64,000 bases of DNA from Hydractinia symbiolongicarpus (Eukaryota > Cnidaria > Hydrozoa > Anthoathecata > Hydractiniidae), in the NCBI RefSeq assembly GCF_029227915.1, contig NC_079878.1, positions 32,949,501 to 33,013,500 on the forward strand. Direction: 5' to 3'. The notes under the pieces are model-generated. The model had not been told where the DNA came from. It ran no database searches and saw nothing but the letters and a program-made list of their open reading frames with translations. Below, piece by piece: positions 36,101-47,130 of this stretch; position 1 is the first letter of the stretch; every line of letters starts with the position of its first letter. A program made the position numbers and the translations under genes.

Positions 36101-38950
36101 TTTAGTGGTAAAACAATAATATAAAAAATCGTTCGGGAAAAGAGTTTACTCCCTGGGTACTTTCTTTGTATACTTTTGACTATACGGGCCAACCCCGGGA
36201 TTTACGGGAAATCGAGGGTTTTCGTTTGCCGGCGATTAAACTCCTTTTATTCAGCGTCTCATCAAAAATGAAAACATTTTTAAAAACTACAAGTCTCATG
36301 CGTTTTAGTGGTGAAAAAATAATTTAAAAAATCGTTCGGGAAATGAGTTTACTCCCTGGGTACTTTATTTGTATACTTTTGACTATACGGGCCGAGTCCG
36401 GGATTTACGGGAAAACGCGGATTTTCGTTTGCCGGCGATTAAACTGCTTTTATTCAGCGTCTCATCAAAAATGAAAACATTTTTGAAAACTACAAGTCTC
36501 ATGCGTTTTAGTGGTGAAAAAATAATTTAAAAAATCGTTCGGGAAATGAGTTTACTCCCTGGGTACTTTCTTTGTATACTTTTGACTATACGAAAATCGC
36601 GGGTTTTCGTTTGCTGGCGATTAAACTTCTTTTATTCAGCGTCCCATCAAATATGAAAATATTTTTGAAAACTACAAGTCTAATGCGTTTAGTGGTAAAA
36701 AAATAATATAAAAAATCGTTCGGGAAATGAGTTTACACCCTGGGTACTTTCTTTCTATACTTTTGACTATACGGGCCGAGTCCGGGATTTACGGGAAATC
36801 GCGGATTTTGGTTTGCCGGCGATTAAACTTCTTTTATTCAGCGTCCCATCAAATATGAAAATATTTTTTAAAACTACAAGTCTCATGCGTTTAGTGGTAA
36901 AAAAATAAAATAAAAAATCGTTCGGGAAAAGAGTTTATTCCCTGGGTACTTTCTTTGTATACTTTTGACTATACGGGCCAACCCCGGGATTTACGGGAAA
37001 TCGCGGGTTTTCGTTTGCCGGCGATTAAACTGCTTTTATTCAGCGTCTCATCAAAAATGAAAACATTTTTAAAAACTACAAGTCTCATGCGTTTTAGTGG
37101 TGAAAAAATAATTTAAAAAATCGTTCGGGAAATGAGTTTACTCCCTGGGTACTTTCTTTGTATACATTTGACTATACGGGCCGAGTCCGGGATTTACGGG
37201 AAAACGCGGATTTTCGTTTGCCGGCGATTAAACTGCTTTTATTCAGCGTCTCATCAAAAATGAAAACATTTTTGAAAACTGCAAGTCTCATGCGTTTTAG
37301 TGGTGAAAAAATAATTTAAAAAATCGTTCGGGAAATGAGTTTACTCCCTGGGTACTTTCTTTGTATACTTTTGACTATACGGGCCAAGCCGGGATTTACG
37401 GGAAATGGCGGGTTTTCGTTTGCTGGCGATTAAACTTCTTTTATTCAGCGTCCCATCAAATATGAAAATATTTTTGAAAACTACAAGTCTCATGCGTTTA
37501 GTGGTAAAAAAATAATATAAAAAATCGTTCGGGAAATGAGTTTACTCCCTGGGTACTTTCTTTGTATACTTTTGACTATACGGGCCAAGCCCGGGATTTA
37601 CGGGAAATCGCGGGTTTTCGTTTGCCGGCGATTAAACTTCTTTTATTCAGCGTCTCATCAAAAATGAAAACATTTTTGAAAACTACAAGTCTCATGCGTT
37701 TTAGTGGTGAAAAAATAATTTAAAAAATCGTTCGGGAAATGAGTTTACTGCCTGGGTACTTTCTTTGTATACTTTTGACTATACGGGCCAAGCCCGGGAT
37801 TTACGGGAAATCGCGGGTTTTCGTTTGCCGGCGATTAAACTTCTTTTATTCAGCGTCTCATCAAAAATGAAAACATTTTTTAAAACTACAAGTCTCATGC
37901 AATTTAGTGGTGAAAAAATAATTTAAAAAATCGTTCGGGAAATGAGTTTACTCCCTGGGTACTTTCTTTGTAAAATTTTGACTATACGGGCCACGCCCGG
38001 GATTTACGAGAAATCGCGGGTTTTCGTTTGCCGGCGATTAAACTTCTTTTATTCTGCGTCTCATCAAAAATGAAAACATTTTTGAAAACTACAAGTCTCA
38101 TGCGTTTTAGTGGTGAAAAAATAATTTAAAAAATCGTTCGGGAAATGATTTTACACCCTGGGTACTTTCTTTGTATACTTTTGACTATACGGGCCAAGCC
38201 GGGATTTACGGGAAATCGCGGGTTTTCGTTTGCCGGCGATTAAACTTCTTTTATTCAGCGTCTCATCAAAAATGAAAACATTTTTAAAAACTACAAGTCT
38301 TATGCGTTTTAGTGGTGAAAAAATAATTTAAAAAATCGTTCGGGAAATGAGTTTACTCCCTGGGTACTTTCTTTGTATACTTTTGACTATACGGGCCAAG
38401 CCGGGATTGACGGGAAATCGCGGGTTTTCGTTTGCCGGCGATTAAACTTCTTTTATTCAGCGTCTCATCAAAAATGAAAACATTTTTAAAAACTACAAGT
38501 CTTATGCGTTTTAGTGGTGAAAAAATAATTTAAAAAATCGTTCTGGAAATGAGTTTACTCACAGGGTACTTTCTTTGTATACATTCGACTATACGTGTCA
38601 AACCCGGGATTTAGGGGAAATCGCGGGTTTTCGTTTGCCGGCGATTAAACTTCTTTTATTCAGCGTCTCATCAAAAATGAAAACATTTTTGAAAACTACA
38701 AGTCTCATGCGTTTTAGTGGTGAAAAAATAATTTAAAAAATCGTTCTGGAAATGAGTTTACTCCCTGGGTACTTTCTTTGTATACTTTTGACTATACGGG
38801 CCAAGCCCGGGATTTACGGGAAATCGCGGGTTTTCGTTTGCCGGCGATTAAACTTCTTTTATTCAGCGTCTCATCAAAAATGAAAACATTTTTAAAAACT
38901 ACAAGTCTTATGCGTTTTAGTGGGGAAAATATAATTTAAAAAATCGTTCT
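33146..38950 (+). repeat. Satellite array, fifth segment (mixed)
   Basis: About 29 monomers of mixed type, including the last three shortened monomers and 'ctatacggccaagcc' monomers at about 34180 and 35578. The latter have small losses or rearranged C-runs in the hairpin H1 arm. No gene is supported. Confidence 0.95.
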
Positions 38951-41027
38951 GGAAATGAGTTTACTCCCTGGGTACTTTCTTTGTATACTTTTGACTATAC
39001 GGGCCGAGTCCGGGATTTAGGGAAATCGCAGGTTTTCGTTTGCCGGCGATTAAACTGCTTTTATTGAGCGTCTCATCAAAAATGAAAACATTTTTGAAAA
39101 CTACAAGTCTCATGCGTTTTAGTGGTGAAAAAATAATTTAAAAAATCGTTCGAGAAATGATTTTACTCCCTGGGTACTTTCTTTATGTACTTTTGACTAT
39201 ACGGGCCAAGTCGGGATTTACGGGAAATCGCGGGTTTTCGTTTGCCGGCGATTAAACTTCTTTTATTCAGCGTCTCATCAAAAATGAAAACATTTTTGGA
39301 AACTACAAGTCTCGTGCGTTTTAGTGGCGAAAAAATAATTTAAAAAATCGTTCGGGAAATGAGTTTACTCCCTGGGTACTTTCTTTGTATACTTTTGGCT
39401 ATACGGGCCAAGCCGGGATTTACGGGAAATCGCGGGTTTTCGTTTGCCGGCGATTAAACTTCTTTTATTCAGCGTCTCATCAAAAATGTAAACATTTTTA
39501 AAAACTACAAGTCTGATGCGTTTTAGTGGGGAAAATATAATTTAAAAAATCGTTCTGGAAATGAGTTTACTCCCTGGGTAATTTCTTTGTATACTTTTGA
39601 CTATACGGGCCGAGTCCGGGATTTAGGGAAATCGCAGGTTTTCGTTTGCCGGCGGTTAAACTGCTTTTATTCAGCGTCTCATCAAAAATGAAAACATTTT
39701 TGAAAACTACAAGTCTCATGGGTTTTAGTGGTGAAAAATAATTTAAAAAATCGTTCGAGAAATGATTTTACTCCCTGGGTACTTTCTTTGTATACTTTTG
39801 ACTATACGGGCCAAGCCGGGATTTACGGGAAATCGCGGGTTTTCGTTTGCCGGCGATTAAACTTCTTTTATTCAGCGTCTCATCAAAAATGAAAACATTT
39901 TTAAAAACTACAAGTCTCATGGGCTTTAGTGGTGAAAAAATAATTTAAAAAATCGTTCTGGAAATGAGTTTACTCACAGGGTACTTTCTTTGTATACATT
40001 CGACTATACGTGCCAAGCCCGGGATTTACGGGAAATCGTGGGTTTTCGTTTGCCAGCGATTAAACTTCTTTTATTCAGCGTCTCATCAAAAATGAAAACA
40101 TTTTTGAAAACTACAAGTCTCATGCGTTTTAGTGGCGAAAAAATAATTTAAAAAATCGTTCGGGAAATGAGTTTACTCCCTAGGTACTTTCTTTGTATAC
40201 TTTTGGCTATACGGGCCAAGCCGGGATTTACGGGAAATCGCGGGTTTTCGTTTGCCGGCGATTAAACTTCTTTTATTCAGCGTCTCATCAAAAATGTAAA
40301 CATTTTTAAAAACTACAAGTCTGATGCGTTTTAGTGGTGAAAAAATAATTCAAAAAATCGTTCTGGAAATGAGTTTACTCACAGGGTACTTTCTTTGTAT
40401 ACATTCGACTATATGGGCCAAGCCCGGGATTTACGGGAAATCGCTGGCTTTCGTTTTCCGGCGATTAAACTTCTTTTATTCAGGGTCTCAACAAAAATGA
40501 AAACATTTTTGAAAACTACAAGTCTCATGCGTTATAGTGGTGAAAAAATAATTTAAAAAATCGTTCGGGAAATGAGTTTACGTCCCGGGTACTTTCTTTG
40601 TATACTTTTGACTATACGGGCCGAGTCCGGGATTTACGGGAAATCGCGGATTTTCGTTTGCCGACGATTAAACTTCTTTTATTCAGCGTCCCATCAAATA
40701 TGAAAATATTTTTGAAAACTACAAGTCTTATGCGTTTTAGTGGTGAAAAAATAATTTAAAAAATCGTTCTGGAAATGAGTTTACTCCCTGGGTACTTTCT
40801 TTGTATACTTTTGACTATACGGGCCGAGTCCGGGATTTAGGGAAATCGCAGGTTTTCGTTTGCCAGCGATTAAACTGCTTTTATTCAGCGTCTCATCAAA
40901 AATGAAAACATTTTTGAAAACTACAAATCTCATGCGTTTTAGTGGTGAAAAAATAATTTAAAAAATCGTTCGGGAAATGAGTTTACTCCCCGGGTACTTT
41001 CTTTGTATACTTTTGACTATACGGGCC

Positions 41028-41058
41028 AAGCCCGGGATTTACGGGAAATCGCGGGTTT
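41028..41058 (+). other. Hairpin H1 in the satellite monomer (example)
   Basis: Arms AAGCCCGGGATTT (41028-41040) and AAATCGCGGGTTT (41046-41058) flank the loop ACGGG. Of 13 positions, 11 are Watson-Crick pairs, one is a G-T wobble and one is a G-G mismatch. The structure recurs in most monomers, weakened or altered by subfamily substitutions. Whether it forms in DNA or RNA is not known. Confidence 0.6.
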
Positions 41059-41098
41059 TCGTTTGCCGGCGATTAAACTTCTTTTATTCAGCGTCTCA

Positions 41099-41120
41099 TC
41101 AAAAATGAAAACATTTTTGA
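41099..41120 (+). other. Hairpin H2 in the satellite monomer (example)
   Basis: A perfect 9-bp inverted repeat, TCAAAAATG ... CATTTTTGA, around an AAAA loop. It is present in most monomers, for example at 169-190. The arms are A/T-rich, so part of the symmetry may be chance. Confidence 0.6.
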
Positions 41121-42597
41121 AAACTACAAGTTTCATGCGTTTTAGTGGTGAAAAAATAATTTAAAAAATCGTTCGGGAAATGAGTTTACTCCCTGGGTAC
41201 TTTCTTTGTATACTTTTGACTATACGGGCCACGCCCGGGATTTACGGGAAATCGCGGGTTTTCGTTTGCCGGCGATTAAACTTCTTTTATTCAGCGTCTC
41301 ATCAAAAATGAAAACACTTTTAAAAACCACAAGTCTTATGCGTTTTAGTGGTGAAAAAATAATTTAAAAAATCGTTCTGGAAATGAGTTTACTCCCTGGG
41401 TACTTTCTTTGTATACTTTTGACTATACGGGCCGAGTCCGGGATTTAAGGAAATCGCAGGTTTTCGTTTGCCGGCGATTAAACTGCTTTTATTCAGCGTC
41501 TCACCAAAAATGAAAACATTTTTGAAAACTACAAGTCTCATGCGTTTTAGTGGTGAAAAAATAATTTAAAAAATCGTTCTGGAAATGAGTTTACTCCCTG
41601 GGTACTTTCTTTGTATACTTTTGACTATACGGGCCAAGCCGGGATTTACGAGAAATCGCGGGTTTTCGTTTGCCGGCGATTAAACTTCTTTTATTCTGCG
41701 TCTCATCACAAATGAAAACATTTTTGAAAACTACAAGTCTCATGCGTTTTAGTTGTGAAAAAATAATTTAAAAAATCGTTCGGGAAATGAGTTTACTCCC
41801 TGGGTACTTTCTTTGTATACTTTTGACTACACGGGCCAAGCCGGGATTTACGGGAAATCGCGGGTTTTCGTTTGCCGGCGATTAAACTTCTTTTATTCAG
41901 CGTCTCATCAAAAATGAAAACATTTTTAAAAACTACAAGTCTTATGCGTTTTAGTGGTGCAAAAATAATTTAAAAAATCGTTCTGGAAATGAGTTTGCTC
42001 ACAGGGTACTTTCTTTGTATACATTCGACTATACGTGCCAAGCCCGGGATTTACGGGAAATCGCGGGTTTTCGTTTGCCGGCGATTAAACTTCTTTTATT
42101 CAGCGTCTCATCAAAAATGAAAACATTTTTGAAAACTACAAGTCTTATGCGTTTTAGTGGTGAAAAAATAATTTAAAAAATCGTTCTGGAAATGAGTTTA
42201 CTCACAGGGTACTTTCTTTTTATACATTCGACTATACGGGCCAAGCCCGGGATTTACGGGAATTCGCGGGTTTTCGTTTGCCGGCGATTAAACTTCTTTT
42301 ATTCAGCGTCTCATCAAAAATGAAAACATTTTTAAAAACTACAAGTCTTATGCGTTTTAGTGGGGAAAATATAATTTAAAAAATCGTTCTGGAAATGAGT
42401 TTACTCCCTGGGTACTTTCTTTGTATACTTTTGACTATACGGGCCGAGTCCGGGATTTAGGGAAATCGCAGGTTTTCGTTTGCCGGCGATTAAACTGCTT
42501 TTATTCAGCGTCTCATCAAAAATGAAAACATTTTTGAAAACTACAAGTCTCATGTGTTTTAGTGGTGAAAAAATATTTTAAAAAATCGTTTGGGAAA

Positions 42598-43609
42598 TGA
42601 TTTTACTCCCTGGGTACTTTCTTTGTATACTTTTGACTATACGGGCCAAGCCGGGATTTACGGGAAATCGCGGGTTTTCGTTTGCCGGCGATTAAACTTC
42701 TTTTATTCAGCGTCTCATCAAAAATGAAAACATTTCTGAAAACAACAAGTCTCATGCGTTTTAGTGGTGACAAAATAATTTAAAAAATCGTTCTGGAAAT
42801 GAGTTTACTCACAGGGTACTTTCTTTGTATACATTCGACTATACGTGCCAAGCCCGGGATTTACGGGAAATCGCGGGTTTTCGTTTGCCAGCGATTAAAC
42901 TTCTTTTATTCAGCGTCCCATCAAATATGAAAAAAATTTTGAAAACTACAAGTCTCATGCGTTTAGTGGTAAAAAAATAATATAAAAAATCGTTCGGGAA
43001 ATGAGTTTACTCCCTGGGTACTTTCTTTGTATACTTTTGAATATACGGGCCAAGCCCGGGATTTACGGGAAATCGCGGGTTTTCGTTTGCCGGCGATTAA
43101 ACTTCTTTTATTCAGCGTCTCATCAAAAATGAAAACATTTTTGAAAACTACAAGTCTCATGCGTTTTAGTGGTGAAAAAATAATTTAAAAAATCGTTCGG
43201 GAAATGAGTTTACTCCCCGGGTACTTTCTTTGTATACTTTTGACTATACGGGCCGAGTCCGGGATTTACGGGAAATCGCGGATTTTCGTTTGCCGGCGAT
43301 TAAACTTCTTTTATTTAGCGTCCCATCAAATATGAAAATATTTTTGAAAACTACAAGTCTCATGCGTTTAGTGGTAAAAAAATAATATAAAAAATCGTTC
43401 GGGAAATGAGTTTACTTCCTGGGCACTTTCTTTGTATACTTTTGACTATACGGGCTAAGCCCGGGATTTACGGGAAATCGCGGGTTTTCGTTTGCCGGCG
43501 ATTAAACTTCTTTTATTCAGCGTCTCATCAAAAATGAAAACATTTTTAAAAACTACAAGTCTGATGCGTTTTAGTGGTGAAAAAATAATTTAAAAAATCG
43601 TTCTGGAAA
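42598..43609 (+). repeat. Higher-order duplication G, copy 1 (5-mer, 1012 bp)
   Basis: Five monomers repeated at once. 'catttctgaaaacaacaag' is at 42731 and 43743, and identical 65-codon minus-strand open frames end at 42963 and 43975. Confidence 0.92.
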
Positions 43610-44621
43610 TGATTTTACTCCCTGGGTACTTTCTTTGTATACTTTTGACTATACGGGCCAAGCCGGGATTTACGGGAAATCGCGGGTTTTCGTTTGCCGG
43701 CGATTAAACTTCTTTTATTCAGCGTCTCATCAAAAATGAAAACATTTCTGAAAACAACAAGTCTCATGCGTTTTAGTGGTGACAAAATAATTTAAAAAAT
43801 CGTTCTGGAAATGAGTTTACTCACAGGGTACTTTCTTTGTATACATTCGACTATACGTGCCAAGCCCGGGATTTACGGGAAATCGCGGGTTTTCGTTTGC
43901 CAGCGATTAAACTTCTTTTATTCAGCGTCCCATCAAATATGAAAAAAATTTTGAAAACTACAAGTCTCATGCGTTTAGTGGTAAAAAAATAATATAAAAA
44001 ATCGTTCGGGAAATGAGTTTACTCCCTGGGTACTTTCTTTGTATACTTTTGAATATACGGGCCAAGCCCGGGATTTACGGGAAATCGCGGGTTTTCGTTT
44101 GCCGGCGATTAAACTTCTTTTATTCAGCGTCTCATCAAAAATGAAAACATTTTTGAAAACTACAAGTCTCATGCGTTTTAGTGGTGAAAAAATAATTTAA
44201 AAAATCGTTCGGGAAATGAGTTTACTCCCCGGGTACTTTCTTTGTATACTTTTGACTATACGGGCCGAGTCCGGGATTTACGGGAAATCGCGGATTTTCG
44301 TTTGCCGGCGATTAAACTTCTTTTATTTAGCGTCCCATCAAATATGAAAATATTTTTGAAAACTACAAGTCTCATGCGTTTAGTGGTAAAAAAATAATAT
44401 AAAAAATCGTTCGGGAAATGAGTTTACTTCCTGGGCACTTTCTTTGTATACTTTTGACTATACGGGCTAAGCCCGGGATTTACGGGAAATCGCGGGTTTT
44501 CGTTTGCCGGCGATTAAACTTCTTTTATTCAGCGTCTCATCAAAAATGAAAACATTTTTAAAAACTACAAGTCTGATGCGTTTTAGTGGTGAAAAAATAA
44601 TTTAAAAAATCGTTCTGGAAA
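43610..44621 (+). repeat. Higher-order duplication G, copy 2 (5-mer)
   Basis: I saw no substitutions relative to copy 1 along most of the unit, so the duplication is very recent or repeatedly homogenised. Its end diverges at about 44620. Confidence 0.92.
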
Positions 44622-47130
44622 TGAGTTTACTCCCTGGGTACTTTCTTTGTATACTTTTGACTATACGGGCCGAGTCCGGGATTTAGGGAAATCGCAGGTT
44701 TTCGTTTGCCGGCGATTAAACTGCTTTTATTCAGCGTCTCATCAAAAATGAAAACATTTTTGAAAACTACAAGTCTCATGCGTTTTAGTGGTGAAAAAAT
44801 AATTTAAAAAATCGTTCGGGAAATGAGTTTACTCCCCGGGTACTTTCTTTGTATACTTTTGACTATACCGGCCGAGTCCGGGATTTACGGGAAATCGCGG
44901 ATTTTCGTTTGCCGGCGATTAAACTTCTTTTATTCAGCGTCCCATCAAATATGAAAATATTTTTGAAAACTACAAGTCTCATGCGTTTAGTGGTAAAAAA
45001 ATAATATTAAAAATCGTTCGGGAAATGAGTTTACTCCCTGGGTACTTTCTTTGTATACTTTTGACTATACGGGCCAAGCCCAGGATTTACGGGAAATCGC
45101 GGGTTTTCGTTTGCCGGCGATTAAACTTCTTTTATTCAGCGTCTCATCAAAAATGAAAACATTTTTAAAAACTACAAGTCTCATAGGCTTTAGTGGTGAA
45201 AAAATAATTTAAAAAATCGTTCTGGAATTGAGTTTACTTCCTGGGTACTTTCTTTGTATACTTTTGACTATACGGGCCGAGTCCGGGATTTAGGGAAATC
45301 GCAGGTTTTCGTTTGCCGGCGATTAAACTGCTTTTATTCAGCGTCTCATCAAAAATGAAAACATTTTTGAAAACTACAAGTCTTATGCGTTTTAGTGATG
45401 AAAAAATAATTTAAAAAATCGATCGGGAAATGAGTTTACTCCCTGGGTACTTTCTTTGTATACTTTTGACTATACGGGCCGAGTCCGGGATTTACGGGAA
45501 ATCGCGGATTTTCGTTTGCCGGCGATTAAACTTCTTTTATTCAGCGTCCCATCAAATATGAAAATATTTTTGAAAACTACAAGTCTCATGCGTTTAGTGG
45601 TAAAAAAATAATATAAAAAATCGTTCGGGAAATGAGTTTACTCCCTGGGTACTTTCTTTGTATACTTTTGACTATACGGGCCGAGTCCGGGATTTACGGG
45701 AAATTGCGGATTTTCGTTTGCCGGCGATTAAACTTCTTTTATTCAGCGTCCCATCAAATATGAAAATATTTTTGAAAACTACAAGTCTCATGCGTTTAGT
45801 GGTAAAAAAATAATATAAAAAATCGTTCGGGAAATGAGTTTACTCCCTGGGTACTTTCTTTGTATACTTTTGACTATACGGGTCGAGTCCGGGATTTACG
45901 GGAAATTGCGGATTTTCGTTTGCCGGCGATTAAACTTCTTTTATTCAGCGTCCCATCAAATATGAAAATATTTTTGAAAACTACAAGTCTCATGCGTTTA
46001 GTGGTAAAAAAATAATATAAAAAATCGTTCGGGAAATGAGTTTACTCCCTGGGTACTTTCTTTGTATACTTTTGACTATACGGGCCAAGCCCGGGATTTA
46101 CGGGAAATCGCGGGTTTTCGTGTGCCGGCGATTAAACTTCTTTAATTCAGCGTCTCATCAAAAATGAAAACACTTTTAAAAACTACAAGTCTTATTCGTT
46201 TTAGTTGTGAAAAAATAATTTAAAAAATCGTTTTGGAAATGAGTTTACTCCCTGGGTACTTTCTTTGTATACTTTTGACTATACGGGCCGAGTCCGGGAT
46301 TTAGGGAAATCGCAGGTTTTCGTTTGCCGGCGATTAAACTGCTTTTATTCAGCGTCCCACCAAAAATGAAAACATTTTTGAAAACTACAAGTCTCATGCG
46401 TTTTAGTGGTGAAAAAATAATTTAAAAAATCGTTCGGGAAATGAGTTTACTCCCCGGGTACTTTCTTTGTATACTTTTGACTATACGGGCCGAGTCCGGG
46501 ATTTACGGGAAATCGCGGATTTTCGTTTGCCGGCGATTAAAATTCTTTTATTCAGCGTCCCATCAAATATGAAAATATTTTTGAAAACTACAAGTCTCAT
46601 GCGTTTAGTGGTAAAAAAATAATATAAATAATCGTTCGGGAAATGAGTTTACTTCCTGGGCACTTTCTTTGTATACTTTTGACTATACGGGCCAAGCCCG
46701 GGATTTACGGGAAATCGCGGGTTTTCGTTTGCCGGCGATTAAACTTCTTTTATTCAGCGTCTCATCAAAAATGAAAACATTTTTAAAAACTACAAGTCTT
46801 ATGCGTTTTAGTGGTGAAAAAATAATTTAAAAAATCGTTCTTGAAATGAGTTTACTCCCTGGGTACTTTCTTTGTATACTTTTGACTATACGGGCCGAGT
46901 CCGGGATTTAGGGAAATCGCAGGTTTTCGTTTGCCGGCGATTAAACTGCTTTTATTCAGCGTCCCATCAAAAATGAAAACATTTCTGAAATCTACAAGTC
47001 TCATGCGTTTTAGTGGTGAAAAAATAATTTAAAAAATCGTTCTTGAAATGAGTTTACTCCCTGGGTACTTTCTTTGTATACTTTTGACTATACGGGCCGA
47101 GTCCGGGATTTAGGGAAATCGCAGGTTTTC
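44300..47130 (+). repeat. Higher-order duplication H, copy 1 (14-mer, 2831 bp)
   Basis: Fourteen monomers in direct tandem with copy 2. Marks at a constant 2831-bp offset are 'tcataggctttag' (45181/48012), 'tgtgccggcg' (46121/48952), 'aattctttta' after 'gatta' (46541/49372) and 'ctgaaatctac' (46985/49816). Confidence 0.93.

Larger units (their letters stand above)
27871..36630 (+). repeat. Ten shortened satellite monomers with the same 21-bp deletion
   Basis: In these monomers 'ctatacg' joins directly to 'aaaatcgcggg', losing about 21 bp (from 'ggccaag' through the second 'tacgg'). Junctions ('tacgaaaa') are at 27871, 28254, 29043, 29629, 30822, 31611, 32197, 33593, 35192 and 36589. I saw none elsewhere in the window. 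The lost segment lies between two TACGGG copies and contains the 5' arm and loop of hairpin H1. Confidence 0.9.
40931..41133 (+). repeat. Representative satellite monomer (203 bp)
   Basis: One full monomer near the window consensus, taken from 'catgcgttttag' to the base before the next 'catgcg'. In order it has an A/T-rich stretch with A-tracts, 'tcgttcgggaaatgag', a pyrimidine-rich 'tactttctttgtatac', the GC-rich hairpin H1 (41028-41058), 'tttgccggcgattaaac', and the palindromic hairpin H2 (41099-41120). No reading frame is conserved through successive monomers, since 203 is not a multiple of three. Confidence 0.9.
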
